Assembly (NCBI GenBank): GCA_900540235.1
Contig: UQEY01000004.1
Location: 33,805-97,804, forward strand
Direction of reading: 5' to 3'
Source: an uncultured Eubacteriales bacterium
Lineage (GTDB): Bacteria > Bacillota > Clostridia > Oscillospirales > Acutalibacteraceae
Length of the DNA stretch: 64,000 bases
Below the pieces are notes generated by a model, which was given only the letters and a program-made list of their open reading frames with translations, was not told the DNA's origin and searched no databases. The position numbers were made by a program, and so were the translations under genes. Position 1 is the first letter of the stretch. The number at the start of each line of letters is the position of its first letter. Positions 15,257 through 24,062 of this stretch are shown here, piece by piece.

Positions 15257-16999
15257 ATGGCACTTAATGAAAATTTTTTGCAGGAATTGAAGTTTAAAAC
15301 CGATATTGAAGATATTATTTCAACTTATGTTACGCTTAAAAAGAGAGGTAATACCTCCGTCGGTCTTTGTCCGTTTCATAATGAAAAAACGCCTTCGTTT
15401 ACTGTTTATAATGACACTCAGTCATTTTACTGCTTTGGTTGCGGCGCAGGCGGTGACGCAATAGGCTTTATAAGAAAAATTGAAAATCTTGATTATATTG
15501 ATGCTGTTAAGCTTTTAGCGCAGCGTGCCGGTATGCAAATGCCGCAAGATGGTTTTGATGACAGTATATCAAAAAAGAGAAGACGAATTTTGGAGATTAA
15601 CAGGGAATCGGCAAAATTTTTTCATTCTTATATGATGAGCGAACAAGGTAGGGTCGGTTTAGAATATTTTTTAAACCGTGGTTTGACTAAAAAGACTATG
15701 ACCAAATTCGGTTTGGGTTACGCTCCCGACAGTTGGGACTCACTTCTTAAACACTTGAAATCGCTCGGTTACGGTATCGGTGAAATGGTTGACGCAGGTG
15801 TTGTTAAAGTTGGCAGAAACAATAATTATTATGACACATTTAAAAATCGTGTTATTACCCCGATTATTGATGTTAGGGGCAATGTTATTGCATTCGGCGG
15901 TCGAGTTCTTGATGACAGTAAACCTAAGTATGTTAATACTTCCGATACGCTTGTATATAAAAAAACAAATGAACTTTTTGCACTTAATTTAGCTAAGGAC
16001 AGCGGCAAGGATACATTAATTCTCTGCGAGGGGTATATGGATGTTATTTCAATGCACCAGGCAGGGTTTACAAATGCTGTTGCGGGTTGCGGTACTGCTT
16101 TGACGAGCGAGCAAGTAAGGCTTATAAGCAGGTATGCAAACGAAGTTATTTTAGCATACGACGCCGACGAAGCCGGTCAAAAAGCCGTGCATAAAGCGAT
16201 GAATTTATTTAAAACTACAGATGTTAAAATAAAAGTGCCAAAATTTGTCGGCGGTAAAGACCCGGACGAAATAATTAAAAAACTCGGCAGAGATAAGTTT
16301 AAAGGTATGCTTGAGGGTGCGACTAATGATACTGAATTTGCACTTCTTGAAATTAAAGATAAATATGATATTTCAACTACTCAGGGCAAAATCGATTTTG
16401 TCGGTGACGCTTTAAAAGTTATTGCATCTTTGCAACCTGTTGAGCAAGACCTATATTTAAGCAGAATTTCCAATGAACTTTCCATTGAAAAATCAAGCTT
16501 AAAGCTTCAGCTTTCAACAATCGTTAAACTCAGGAAAAACAGAGAAAAAAAATCGCAGTATAAAACCATTATTAACGATTATACAAGAAACGAAGCAAGA
16601 AAAACTTATGATACGGGCATTTCAACAAGGCAGTCTAAAGCTGAAAGTCGGCTTTTAACTTTGCTTATATATTATCCCGATTGCTGTAAACTTCTTAATA
16701 ATTTTGACAGCAGCAGGCTTTCAGACGGTTTTGTAAAAAATGCATATGCTACTTTGCTTGAAAGAATTAATGACGGTCTTGATTTTGATTTAATGACCCT
16801 CGGTGAGCAATTCAGTGATACAGATTATGCAAAGTTTTCAAAACTTATGAATACAAATATTGACAGCGCTAACCCGAAAGATGAGTTTAATGACTGTCTT
16901 AACATTATAAACGAAGAATATGAAAAGAAAAATTCGTCTTCGCCGTCAGGTATGAGTGAAGATGAGTTTAGAAATTTGTTTAGTAAAATAAACAAATGA
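15257..16999 (+). CDS. dnaG: DNA primase
   Basis: The product has 580 residues. The CHC2 zinc finger ligands are Cys38, His41, Cys59 and Cys62 (CPFH...CFGC). The TOPRIM catalytic core has the Glu in LILCEGYMDV and the Asp pair in AYDADEAGQKA. A C-terminal helicase-binding region follows (about 440-580). It makes RNA primers at the replication fork in contact with DnaB/C helicase. aaggag lies 11 bp before ATG 15257. It is 25 bp after dgt and 33 bp before rpoD, the classical macromolecular synthesis arrangement. Confidence 0.97.
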   Translation: MALNENFLQELKFKTDIEDIISTYVTLKKRGNTSVGLCPFHNEKTPSFTVYNDTQSFYCFGCGAGGDAIGFIRKIENLDYIDAVKLLAQRAGMQMPQDGFDDSISKKRRRILEINRESAKFFHSYMMSEQGRVGLEYFLNRGLTKKTMTKFGLGYAPDSWDSLLKHLKSLGYGIGEMVDAGVVKVGRNNNYYDTFKNRVITPIIDVRGNVIAFGGRVLDDSKPKYVNTSDTLVYKKTNELFALNLAKDSGKDTLILCEGYMDVISMHQAGFTNAVAGCGTALTSEQVRLISRYANEVILAYDADEAGQKAVHKAMNLFKTTDVKIKVPKFVGGKDPDEIIKKLGRDKFKGMLEGATNDTEFALLEIKDKYDISTTQGKIDFVGDALKVIASLQPVEQDLYLSRISNELSIEKSSLKLQLSTIVKLRKNREKKSQYKTIINDYTRNEARKTYDTGISTRQSKAESRLLTLLIYYPDCCKLLNNFDSSRLSDGFVKNAYATLLERINDGLDFDLMTLGEQFSDTDYAKFSKLMNTNIDSANPKDEFNDCLNIINEEYEKKNSSSPSGMSEDEFRNLFSKINK

Positions 17000-17032
17000 T
17001 ATAGGAAACTATAAAGTGGAGGATATTTATTT

Positions 17033-18166
17033 ATGAAAGAAATCAATCTTACACCGGCTCCGGCTACGAGCGAGGATAAGAAAAACGCAGCGTTCAAAAG
17101 GCTTATTGAAAAAGGTAAGCAAACGGGTCACCTTTCAACCCAGGATATTGATACTATCATTGTTGAACTTGACCTTGATGTTGATGAACTTGAAAAACTC
17201 AATGAGCAAATTGATGCTGCAAATATCAATATTATTGACGATTTTTCGGCAGAAGCTCTTGACGGTATCAACCTCGAAGTAGACTTACCTAAAGAAACAG
17301 ATGCCGCTGAAACAGTTGCAGTTAACGACAGTGCTGCAATGGATGACCCGGTTAAGGTTTATCTTAAAGAAATCGGTCGTGTACCGCTTCTTACTCCTGA
17401 AGAAGAAATTGAACTTGCTATCAGAATTTCCGAAGATGACCAAGAAGCTAAGAAGCGTTTGGCTGAGGCTAATCTTCGTCTTGTAGTCAGCATCGCAAAA
17501 AGATATGTCGGCAGAGGTATGCAATTTCTTGACCTTATTCAAGAGGGTAATCTTGGTCTTATTAAAGCTGTTGATAAGTTTGATTACACAAAAGGTTTTA
17601 AATTTTCAACTTATGCAACTTGGTGGATAAGACAGGCTATCACTCGTGCTATTGCCGACCAAGCAAGGACTATAAGAATTCCGGTTCATATGGTTGAAAC
17701 TATTAATAAAGTTAAAAAAGCAAACAGCCAGCTTCTTCATACCAACGGCAGAGAGCCGACACCTGATGAAATAGCTGAATTTCTCGGTATGCCGGTTGAT
17801 AAGGTAAGGGAAATTTTAAGAGTTGCACAAGAGCCGGTTTCACTTGAAACACCTATCGGTGAGGAGGAAGATTCACACCTTGGTGACTTTATTCCTGATG
17901 ATGATGCGCTTGCACCTGCCGATGCCGCTTCAATGAGTCTTTTAAAGGAACAGCTTGCAGATGTTCTTAAAACTCTTACACCTCGAGAGGAAAAGGTTTT
18001 ATCTCTTAGATTCGGTCTTGATGACGGTAACCCTAAAACTCTTGAAGAAGTAGGCAAGGAATTTAATGTAACAAGGGAAAGAATCAGGCAGATTGAAGCA
18101 AAAGCACTCAGAAAGCTTCGTCACCCGAGCAGAAGTAAAAAATTAAAGGACTTTTTGGACCAATGA
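17033..18166 (+). CDS. rpoD: Primary sigma factor RpoD (sigma-A)
   Basis: The product has 377 residues, the length of the B. subtilis type. Region 1.1-like residues about 1-100; region 1.2 starts at [16 protein letters not shown] (about 105); region 2 holds the core-binding and -10 helices with [18 protein letters not shown] and [15 protein letters not shown]; region 3 at about 225-300; region 4 (about 315-370) ends with the -35 recognition helix [20 protein letters not shown]. It directs RNA polymerase to the TTGACA/TATAAT promoters seen at several places in this window. The ribosome binding site tggagg lies 9 bp before ATG. It overlaps the next gene by 4 bp (ATGA). Confidence 0.98.
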   Translation: MKEINLTPAPATSEDKKNAAFKRLIEKGKQTGHLSTQDIDTIIVELDLDVDELEKLNEQIDAANINIIDDFSAEALDGINLEVDLPKETDAAETVAVNDSAAMDDPVKVYLKEIGRVPLLTPEEEIELAIRISEDDQEAKKRLAEANLRLVVSIAKRYVGRGMQFLDLIQEGNLGLIKAVDKFDYTKGFKFSTYATWWIRQAITRAIADQARTIRIPVHMVETINKVKKANSQLLHTNGREPTPDEIAEFLGMPVDKVREILRVAQEPVSLETPIGEEEDSHLGDFIPDDDALAPADAASMSLLKEQLADVLKTLTPREEKVLSLRFGLDDGNPKTLEEVGKEFNVTRERIRQIEAKALRKLRHPSRSKKLKDFLDQ

Positions 18167-18372
18167 TAAGTGAAGAAAAAATTGACAGAATTAATGCCTT
18201 GGCTCACAAACAGCAATCTGTGGGTTTAACTCAAGAGGAAAAGGATGAGCAAGCTAAACTCAGACAGGAGTATATTACCGCTGTCAGGGAAAGCCTTGTC
18301 GGCAATCTTGAGCATACGTATATTGTTGATGAAAAAGGTAATAAGAAAAAGGTAAAGAAGAAAAATGGGTAA
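18163..18372 (+). CDS. DUF896 (YnzC-like) small helical protein
   Basis: The product has 69 residues. The signature is clear: [20 protein letters not shown], then [17 protein letters not shown], and a lysine-rich tail. B. subtilis YnzC forms a helical hairpin; its role is unknown, though some relatives lie near SOS genes. Start and stop overlap with rpoD (4 bp) and tmk (8 bp), so translation is coupled on both sides. Confidence 0.88.
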   Translation: MISEEKIDRINALAHKQQSVGLTQEEKDEQAKLRQEYITAVRESLVGNLEHTYIVDEKGNKKKVKKKNG

Positions 18373-19027
18373 ACTTATAATTATTGAGGGGCTTGACGGC
18401 TGTGGCAAATCGACCCAAACTGCACTTTTGGAAAAATATTTACAAAACGAAAATATTAAGTATAAAAAAATCAAGCTCCCTGATTATGAAAGCAAGTCAA
18501 GTACGCTTGTTAAAATGTATTTAGGCGGTGAATTCGGTGGAAATGCCGATGATGTCAACGCCTATGCGGCAGGTGCTTTTTATGCGGTTGACCGTTTTGC
18601 GTCATACAAGCTTGATTGGGGCAGAGATTATGAAGCAGGAACTTTAATTCTTGCTGACAGGTATGCCACTTCAAATTCTATTTATCAAATGGAAAAGATT
18701 GATGAATCGAAATGGGACGAGTATCTTGATTGGTCTGCTGATTTTGAATATAACAAAATCGGTATACCGAAGCCCGATTTGGTTATTTTCCTTGATATGC
18801 CGGTTGAAGTTTCGCAAAAACTTATGACTTCAAGGTATAACGGCGATGAGGGTAAAAAAGATGTTCACGAAGCTAATGTTGAATTTTTGAATAATTGCAG
18901 AAAATCGGCATTATATACGGCTAAAAAGCAAGGCTGGGCGGTTATACCTTGCTCTGACGGTGAAAACCCTTTGCCTATTGATGAAATACATAATACGATT
19001 CTTGATTTTATTAAAAAGGAAATATAA
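18365..19027 (+). CDS. tmk: Thymidylate kinase
   Basis: The product has 220 residues. The P-loop EGLDGCGKSTQ (about 8-18), the thymidylate-binding DRYATSNSIYQ (about 99-109) and PDLVIFLDMPVEVS identify the family. It makes dTDP from dTMP using ATP. The spacing between the DRY and lid regions is slightly longer than in TMPKs of model bacteria, a variant of the same fold. Coupled to the DUF896 gene by 8-bp overlap. A second nucleotide monophosphate kinase, gmk, lies at 34358. Confidence 0.88.
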   Translation: MGKLIIIEGLDGCGKSTQTALLEKYLQNENIKYKKIKLPDYESKSSTLVKMYLGGEFGGNADDVNAYAAGAFYAVDRFASYKLDWGRDYEAGTLILADRYATSNSIYQMEKIDESKWDEYLDWSADFEYNKIGIPKPDLVIFLDMPVEVSQKLMTSRYNGDEGKKDVHEANVEFLNNCRKSALYTAKKQGWAVIPCSDGENPLPIDEIHNTILDFIKKEI

Positions 19028-19036
19028 AAAATTAAT

Positions 19037-19924
19037 ATGTTAGAATTTAAAACTCCGCAAATTGAAGACAAATTATGGGTTGAAGAATGTTTTAAACATT
19101 TGAAAACAATGAACTGTGACTATACATTTGGTAATATGTTTGTTTGGAGCACCGAGTATACAACAAAAATCTGCAAATATAAAGATTTTTTTATTTGCAG
19201 TTGGGGCAAAGGTGACGAAACGAACTTTGGTATACCTGTTGGAAACGGCGATTTTAAAGACGCTGTCAATGCAGTTAAAGAATATACAAAGGAACTTGGT
19301 TTGAAGCTTCGCTTTTATGGTGTTACCGAAGCGTATATTGATATGCTCAATAATTATTTTCCAAATGAATTTGATTTTCAATATGACGATGGTTACGGTG
19401 ACTATATTTATTCTGTCGAAAAAATGGCAGAGCTTAAAGGTAAAAAGTATCACGGCAAAAGAAATCATATAACTAATTTTAAGCGTAATAACCCTAATTG
19501 GTCATTTGAAACTATTAATAAAGAAAATATTAATGATTGTATTGATTTGCATACAAAGTGGATAAGCACTCACAATGATGATAGTGACATTTCATTTGAA
19601 TTTGAAGCTGTCCTAAAAGCGTTTGAAAATTATGATAAACTCGGCTTTGTCGGCGGACTTATCAGAATAGACGGTGAAGCTATTGCCTATACTTTTGGTG
19701 AGCCGATAAGTGAGGAAACTTTTGTAACTCATTTTGAAAAGGCGCCGCCTGAAATTCAGGGCGCATATCCTGTTATTAATCAGGAATTCACCAAAAATTG
19801 CCTTATGAATTACAAATATGTAAACAGAGAAGAAGATTTAGGTCTTGAAGGTCTTAGAAAAGCTAAGCAGTCATACTGCCCTGAAATTTTTCTTCAAAAA
19901 TGTATTGCTGTTTATAAGGGTTAA
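19037..19924 (+). CDS. DUF2156 protein (phosphatidylglycerol lysyltransferase C-terminal-like)
   Basis: The product has 295 residues and no membrane helix. It shows the two tandem GNAT-like folds of the DUF2156/LPG_synthase_C family, with YHGKRNHITNFKRNNP (about 138-153) as the best-known stretch and VNREEDLGLEGLRKAKQSYCP at the end. In MprF this domain moves lysine from Lys-tRNA to phosphatidylglycerol, but here the flippase part is absent. The soluble versions are uncharacterised and may acylate another acceptor. The ribosome binding site is poor (aaagga about 16 bp away), so expression probably depends on the tmk transcript. Confidence 0.8.
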   Translation: MLEFKTPQIEDKLWVEECFKHLKTMNCDYTFGNMFVWSTEYTTKICKYKDFFICSWGKGDETNFGIPVGNGDFKDAVNAVKEYTKELGLKLRFYGVTEAYIDMLNNYFPNEFDFQYDDGYGDYIYSVEKMAELKGKKYHGKRNHITNFKRNNPNWSFETINKENINDCIDLHTKWISTHNDDSDISFEFEAVLKAFENYDKLGFVGGLIRIDGEAIAYTFGEPISEETFVTHFEKAPPEIQGAYPVINQEFTKNCLMNYKYVNREEDLGLEGLRKAKQSYCPEIFLQKCIAVYKG

Positions 19925-19929
19925 TAAAT

Positions 19930-20382
19930 ATGATTAAAGAACTTAATGATGAAAATTTAATTATTCCTTTATGGCAGGAAGCTTTCGGCGACAGTGAAGA
20001 AGATATTTCATTTTTTTTAAATAACTGTAAGAATATAAAGTGCTTAGGATATTTTGACGAAAAAATGCTTTCGTCAATGCTCTTTTTAATAGATTGTAAG
20101 ATTAGCGGCGATGAGTATAAATATATTTATGCTGCTTGCACATATAAAAATAAAAGGGGCAGAGGAGATATGAGCAAACTTTTAGATTATTGCAAATCTA
20201 ATTTTAACAAAGTTTGCTTAATTCCCGCCGATGATAAGCTTGTTGATTTTTATTTTGAAAGAGAATTTAACATTAAATTTGAATTAAACGATATTCAATT
20301 TGACGAAAGCAAAGAAATAAAAGAGTATTTATTTGAAGGATGTTCTTTAGAAAAACCGTTCGTTCTTGCACACAATTTATAG
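19930..20382 (+). CDS. Short GNAT-like acetyltransferase
   Basis: The product has 150 residues. The acetyl-CoA loop is recognisable as CTYKNKRGRGDMSKLLDYC (about 75-93), followed by the IPADDKLVDFYFEREF strand-helix. It is shorter than full-length relatives of about 300 residues, lacking the C-terminal half, so it is either a minimal GNAT or a truncated one; the frame shows no break. The start is 5 bp after the DUF2156 stop. Substrate unknown. Confidence 0.6.
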   Translation: MIKELNDENLIIPLWQEAFGDSEEDISFFLNNCKNIKCLGYFDEKMLSSMLFLIDCKISGDEYKYIYAACTYKNKRGRGDMSKLLDYCKSNFNKVCLIPADDKLVDFYFEREFNIKFELNDIQFDESKEIKEYLFEGCSLEKPFVLAHNL

Positions 20383-20392
20383 GAGATTTGTT

Positions 20393-20932
20393 ATGATTTA
20401 TGTTTTTTTAGCAGACGGATTTGAAACGATAGAAGCGCTCGCTCCTGTTGATATGCTCAGAAGGGCAAAATTTGATGTTACTACTGTCGGCGTTACAGGT
20501 AAAGAAGTTAAAACTTCGCACAATATTGATGTTTTGGCAGATATTACTAAAGATGAACTTAATATAGAAGATGCAGATGCAATTATTTTACCGGGCGGTA
20601 TGCCGGGTACGCTTAATCTTGAAGCAGACGCTACGGTTCAAACTTCTATTGATTACTGCGTAGACAACGAAAAATATGTTTGTGCTATTTGCGCCGCACC
20701 GTCAATTTTGGGTCACAAGGGTTTGCTTAAAGGCAAAGAAGCTATTTGTTTCCCGGGGTTTGAGGAGGCACTTTCAGGTGCAATAATTTCCGAAAAGTAT
20801 GTGGTTACAGACGGCAAATTTGTTACCGCAAGGGGCGCAGGCGTTGCTGTTGATTTCGGTCTTGAAATCGTAAAAAATCTCGGCGGCGAAGAACTTTCCA
20901 AAAAAATTAGGGAAACAATTCAATGCAAATAA
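20393..20932 (+). CDS. DJ-1/PfpI-family protein (YajL-like)
   Basis: The product has 179 residues. Typical elements: FLADGFETIEALAPVDMLRR with the conserved Glu, the nucleophile elbow VCAICAAPSILG (Cys at about 104-105 with its neighbour) and ARGAGVAVDFGLEIV. YajL/ThiJ/DJ-1 members protect proteins from glycation or oxidation, or act as chaperones; the exact role here is not predictable. The start at ATG 20393 has taggag 8 bp upstream. It overlaps the fthC gene by 10 bp. Confidence 0.87.
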   Translation: MIYVFLADGFETIEALAPVDMLRRAKFDVTTVGVTGKEVKTSHNIDVLADITKDELNIEDADAIILPGGMPGTLNLEADATVQTSIDYCVDNEKYVCAICAAPSILGHKGLLKGKEAICFPGFEEALSGAIISEKYVVTDGKFVTARGAGVAVDFGLEIVKNLGGEELSKKIRETIQCK

Positions 20933-21480
20933 AAAAAGAACTCAGAAAAGAATATAAGCTTATTCGAAAAAATATAGCCGATAAAAAAATTAAAGATGAT
21001 GCTTTAAATGAAAAGCTTGTTAATTTTAAACCTTTTAAAAACAGTGATACTGTGCTTTTTTATGCCGCTCTTGAAGATGAAGTGAATGTTGACACAGCCA
21101 TAAAATTTGCTTTTGAACATAATAAAAAGGTTGCTTTGCCCGTTTGTATTGACAACGACGGCAAAATGCAATATTATTACATAAAGTCATTTGATGATGT
21201 AATTGTCGGTTCGTTCGGTGTTCGTGAACCAGATATAAATAAATGCAAATTATGTGACGATTTTAATAATTCAATCTGTATAGTTCCTGCCATTGCCTTT
21301 GATAAAAGAGGTTATCGTTTAGGATATGGTAAGGGATATTATGACAGGTTTTTGGAAAATTATAAATTTACCAAAGTGGGAATAACTTATGATGAAACAC
21401 TTGTTTCTTTGATTCCTAATGACCGATATGACATTGCAGTCGATTACATAGTTACTCAAAACGGTATTATCACTGTTTAG
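20923..21480 (+). CDS. 5-formyltetrahydrofolate cyclo-ligase
   Basis: The product has 185 residues. Signature features are the N-terminal basic helix KKELRKEYKLIRKNI, IVPAIAFDKRGYRLGYGKGYYDRFL with the ATP/folate-binding glycine loop, and the C-terminal PNDRYDIAVDYIVT. It converts 5-formyl-THF to 5,10-methenyl-THF with ATP, recycling a by-product of one-carbon metabolism. Translationally coupled to the DJ-1 gene. Confidence 0.9.
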   Translation: MQIKKELRKEYKLIRKNIADKKIKDDALNEKLVNFKPFKNSDTVLFYAALEDEVNVDTAIKFAFEHNKKVALPVCIDNDGKMQYYYIKSFDDVIVGSFGVREPDINKCKLCDDFNNSICIVPAIAFDKRGYRLGYGKGYYDRFLENYKFTKVGITYDETLVSLIPNDRYDIAVDYIVTQNGIITV

Positions 21481-21493
21481 CAAGGAGGATAAA

Positions 21494-22795
21494 ATGGATA
21501 ACAATGATTTTAAACTCAATGAAACGGGAATTAACCCTGTTGATACAGCGAGTGAAAATAATGATATTTATTTTACTAATGTAAATTCTGAAAACTATGA
21601 GAAAAATAAAACCGAAGTTTCAAAGCGCAAAGCTACATCTACCGCTCAAACAGTTGTAAAAAAAGCTCCGGTTAAAAAAAGTAAAGGTGTTGCTTCTACC
21701 TATATTTTCTTTATTATTGTAATTGCGGTTTCAATGGTTTTATCAATTTATGCCATTCTTTGTATTAACGATGTTTTAGGCATAACTAAAACCACTTCTA
21801 CAGTTACCGTAAATCTTGATAAAGCTGTTGATAATGTTGACGATGCTGTGGACATTCTTGCTGATAACGGTTTGATTAAATGTAAAAATTTCTGCAAATT
21901 CTTCGCAAATTACAGAAAAGCGCAGGTCGGACCGCATGTTAAAAACGGATATATTAGTAAAACATATACTTATGACGCAGGAATATACTATCTTAACGGC
22001 AAGATGGGTCTTGAAGGTATGCTTGTTGCGTTTCAGGGTAATAACTCAACTGCAGAAACGGTTACAATCACTTTCCCGGAGGGTTATACCGTTCCTGAAA
22101 TAGTTCAAAAATTAGCGGATAATGAAGTATGTGACAAATCAGCACTTTTATCTGTTATTCAAACAGTTGATTTTTCCTATTCTCTTGTAAGTGACCTTAA
22201 AGCCAAGGATGAAGTTCCGTATAGACTTGAAGGTTATCTTTTCCCTGACACCTATGATTTCTATATTGGCGAAACGGCTAATTCTGTTATTAAAAAATTC
22301 CTTTCAAACGGTGATACTAAAATTAAAGAAAAGTACAGAAAAAGAGCTGAAGAATTAGGTTACTCAATGGATGATATTATAAAAATTGCTTCAATTATTC
22401 AATGTGAAGCCGGTAATACCGACCAAATGAAAACCATTTCTGCCGTAATTCATAACCGTTTAAATGATACGGCAAACTTCCCGTTATTGGGTGTTGATTC
22501 AACGGGTGACTATATTACTAATAAAGTTGCTCCGGCGCTTTCTTCAACTTCCTCTCATACTGCCGATTATTATAAGCAGTATTACAGCACATCCGGTTCT
22601 TCTACAGTTGTCGGCTTGCCTCCAAGCCCGATTTGTAACCCGGGTATCGATGCTATTGAAGCTGCCCTTTATCCTGAAAATGTTGATTACTACTATTTCT
22701 TCCACGATACTAAGGGTAATATGTATACAGCAAAAACTTATTCTGAATTTAAACAAAAGGCAGCAACTTATGCTCCTTATCTTAATGTGAACTAA
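21494..22795 (+). CDS. mltG: Endolytic murein transglycosylase MltG
   Basis: The product has 433 residues. A cytoplasmic N-terminus (1-65, low complexity), one membrane helix (about 68-90) and the YceG domain follow. The catalytic segment KIASIIQCEAGNTDQMK keeps the invariant Glu before Ala; the first Glu seen in E. coli is Gln here, as in other clostridia. It cuts nascent glycan strands outside the membrane and sets their length. RBS aaggagg is 5 bp from ATG. The stop overlaps the U32 start (TAATG). It lies close to a penicillin-binding protein gene, consistent with a cell-wall grouping. Confidence 0.92.
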   Translation: MDNNDFKLNETGINPVDTASENNDIYFTNVNSENYEKNKTEVSKRKATSTAQTVVKKAPVKKSKGVASTYIFFIIVIAVSMVLSIYAILCINDVLGITKTTSTVTVNLDKAVDNVDDAVDILADNGLIKCKNFCKFFANYRKAQVGPHVKNGYISKTYTYDAGIYYLNGKMGLEGMLVAFQGNNSTAETVTITFPEGYTVPEIVQKLADNEVCDKSALLSVIQTVDFSYSLVSDLKAKDEVPYRLEGYLFPDTYDFYIGETANSVIKKFLSNGDTKIKEKYRKRAEELGYSMDDIIKIASIIQCEAGNTDQMKTISAVIHNRLNDTANFPLLGVDSTGDYITNKVAPALSSTSSHTADYYKQYYSTSGSSTVVGLPPSPICNPGIDAIEAALYPENVDYYYFFHDTKGNMYTAKTYSEFKQKAATYAPYLNVN

Positions 22796-24021
22796 TGAGA
22801 AATATTGAATTACTTTCACCTTGCGGTGATTTTGAAAGACTTAAACTTGCGCTCAAATTCGGTGCCGATGCGGTATACCTTGCAGGTGAAATGTTTGGTA
22901 TGCGCACAAATCCGTCGAATTTTGATGCGGACGAATTGAAAAATGCGGTTGAACTTGTTCATTCACTTGGTAAAAAAGTATATTTAACTTGCAACACTTT
23001 GCCGAGAAATGATGAAATTGAAAAACTTCCCGATTTTTTAAAATATGCCGAGCAAATAGGCATCGATGCATTTATTATAGCTGATATCGGTGTTATGGCT
23101 ATGGCAAAAAAGTATGCTGCGAGTGTTGACATTCATATGTCAACTCAAGTTGGAATTGTTAATTATCAAACTGCCAATACGCTTTATGAAATGGGCGCTT
23201 CAAGAATTGTTACTGCCCGTGAATTATCGCTTGACGAAATAAAAGTAATCAGGGATAAAACACCGAGTGATTTGGAAATTGAAGTGTTTGTCCACGGTGC
23301 AATGTGCATGAGCTTTTCCGGCAGATGCATTTTGTCAGATTATATGACGCACCGAGATGCCAACCGTGGCGATTGCGCTCAGCCTTGCAGATGGAAATAT
23401 CATCTTGTTGAGGAAACAAGACCCGGTCAGTACTTCCCGATTAATGAGGAAAAAAACGGCACATATATCTTTAATTCCCGTGACCTTTGTATGATTGAGC
23501 ATATTCCCGAGCTTGTTAATGCAGGTGTAGATTCATTTAAAATTGAGGGTAGGGCAAAGAGCGAATATTATACAGCTATTGTTACTTATGCTTACAGAAA
23601 TGCTATTGATGAGTATTTAAAGAATCCAAGCAATGATTTTAAAGTTCCTCAGTGGATACTTGATGAAATGGAAAAAATGAGCCATCGTGAATATACAACA
23701 GGCTTCAATTTCGGTCCGATTAAAAACGGCCAGGTTACTGATACAGGCGGTTATATTCGCAACTGGGATGTTTGCGCCTTGTTCAAGGAATATAAAGACG
23801 GCAGGCTTGTTGTCAGCCAGCGAAATCGTTTTTTTGAAGGTGACGAACTTGAAGTTGTTGAGCCTAATAAGAAACCTTATAAACTTGTTGTTGCCGACTT
23901 ATATAATGAAGATGACGAAGAAAAGGTTGATGTGGCAAATAAAGCTACGAATACTTATTCGTTTAAATGTGACATTCCTATTTCATCTGACGCTATTTTC
24001 CGCCGCCAAAGAACAGAATAA
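22795..24021 (+). CDS. U32-family peptidase-like protein (tRNA hydroxylation type)
   Basis: The product has 408 residues. Motifs: ELLSPCGDFERLKLALKFGADAVY at the N-terminus, FVHGAMCMSFSGRC (about 164-177), DYMTHRDANRGDCAQPCRW, and SFKIEGRAKSEYY. The cluster of conserved cysteines marks the U32 group that includes TrhP, needed with TrhO-type enzymes for 5-hydroxyuridine in tRNA; the older collagenase label is doubtful. No ribosome binding site is seen; translation probably re-initiates at the mltG stop. A terminator follows at 24028. Confidence 0.88.
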   Translation: MRNIELLSPCGDFERLKLALKFGADAVYLAGEMFGMRTNPSNFDADELKNAVELVHSLGKKVYLTCNTLPRNDEIEKLPDFLKYAEQIGIDAFIIADIGVMAMAKKYAASVDIHMSTQVGIVNYQTANTLYEMGASRIVTARELSLDEIKVIRDKTPSDLEIEVFVHGAMCMSFSGRCILSDYMTHRDANRGDCAQPCRWKYHLVEETRPGQYFPINEEKNGTYIFNSRDLCMIEHIPELVNAGVDSFKIEGRAKSEYYTAIVTYAYRNAIDEYLKNPSNDFKVPQWILDEMEKMSHREYTTGFNFGPIKNGQVTDTGGYIRNWDVCALFKEYKDGRLVVSQRNRFFEGDELEVVEPNKKPYKLVVADLYNEDDEEKVDVANKATNTYSFKCDIPISSDAIFRRQRTE

Positions 24022-24027
24022 AAAATT

Positions 24028-24062
24028 TACCTCTTGTTAAGAATAAACAAGGGGTATTTTTT
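24028..24062 (+). terminator. Terminator hairpin whose 3' arm contains the next gene's ribosome binding site
   Basis: An 11-bp stem (24028-24038 with 24046-24056, one G-T pair) with a 7-nt loop is followed by TTTTTT (24057-24062). The only ribosome binding site for the penicillin-binding protein, AAGGGG (24049-24054), lies in the 3' arm, 8 bp before ATG 24063. Transcripts reading through would have the site buried in the hairpin. Confidence 0.8.
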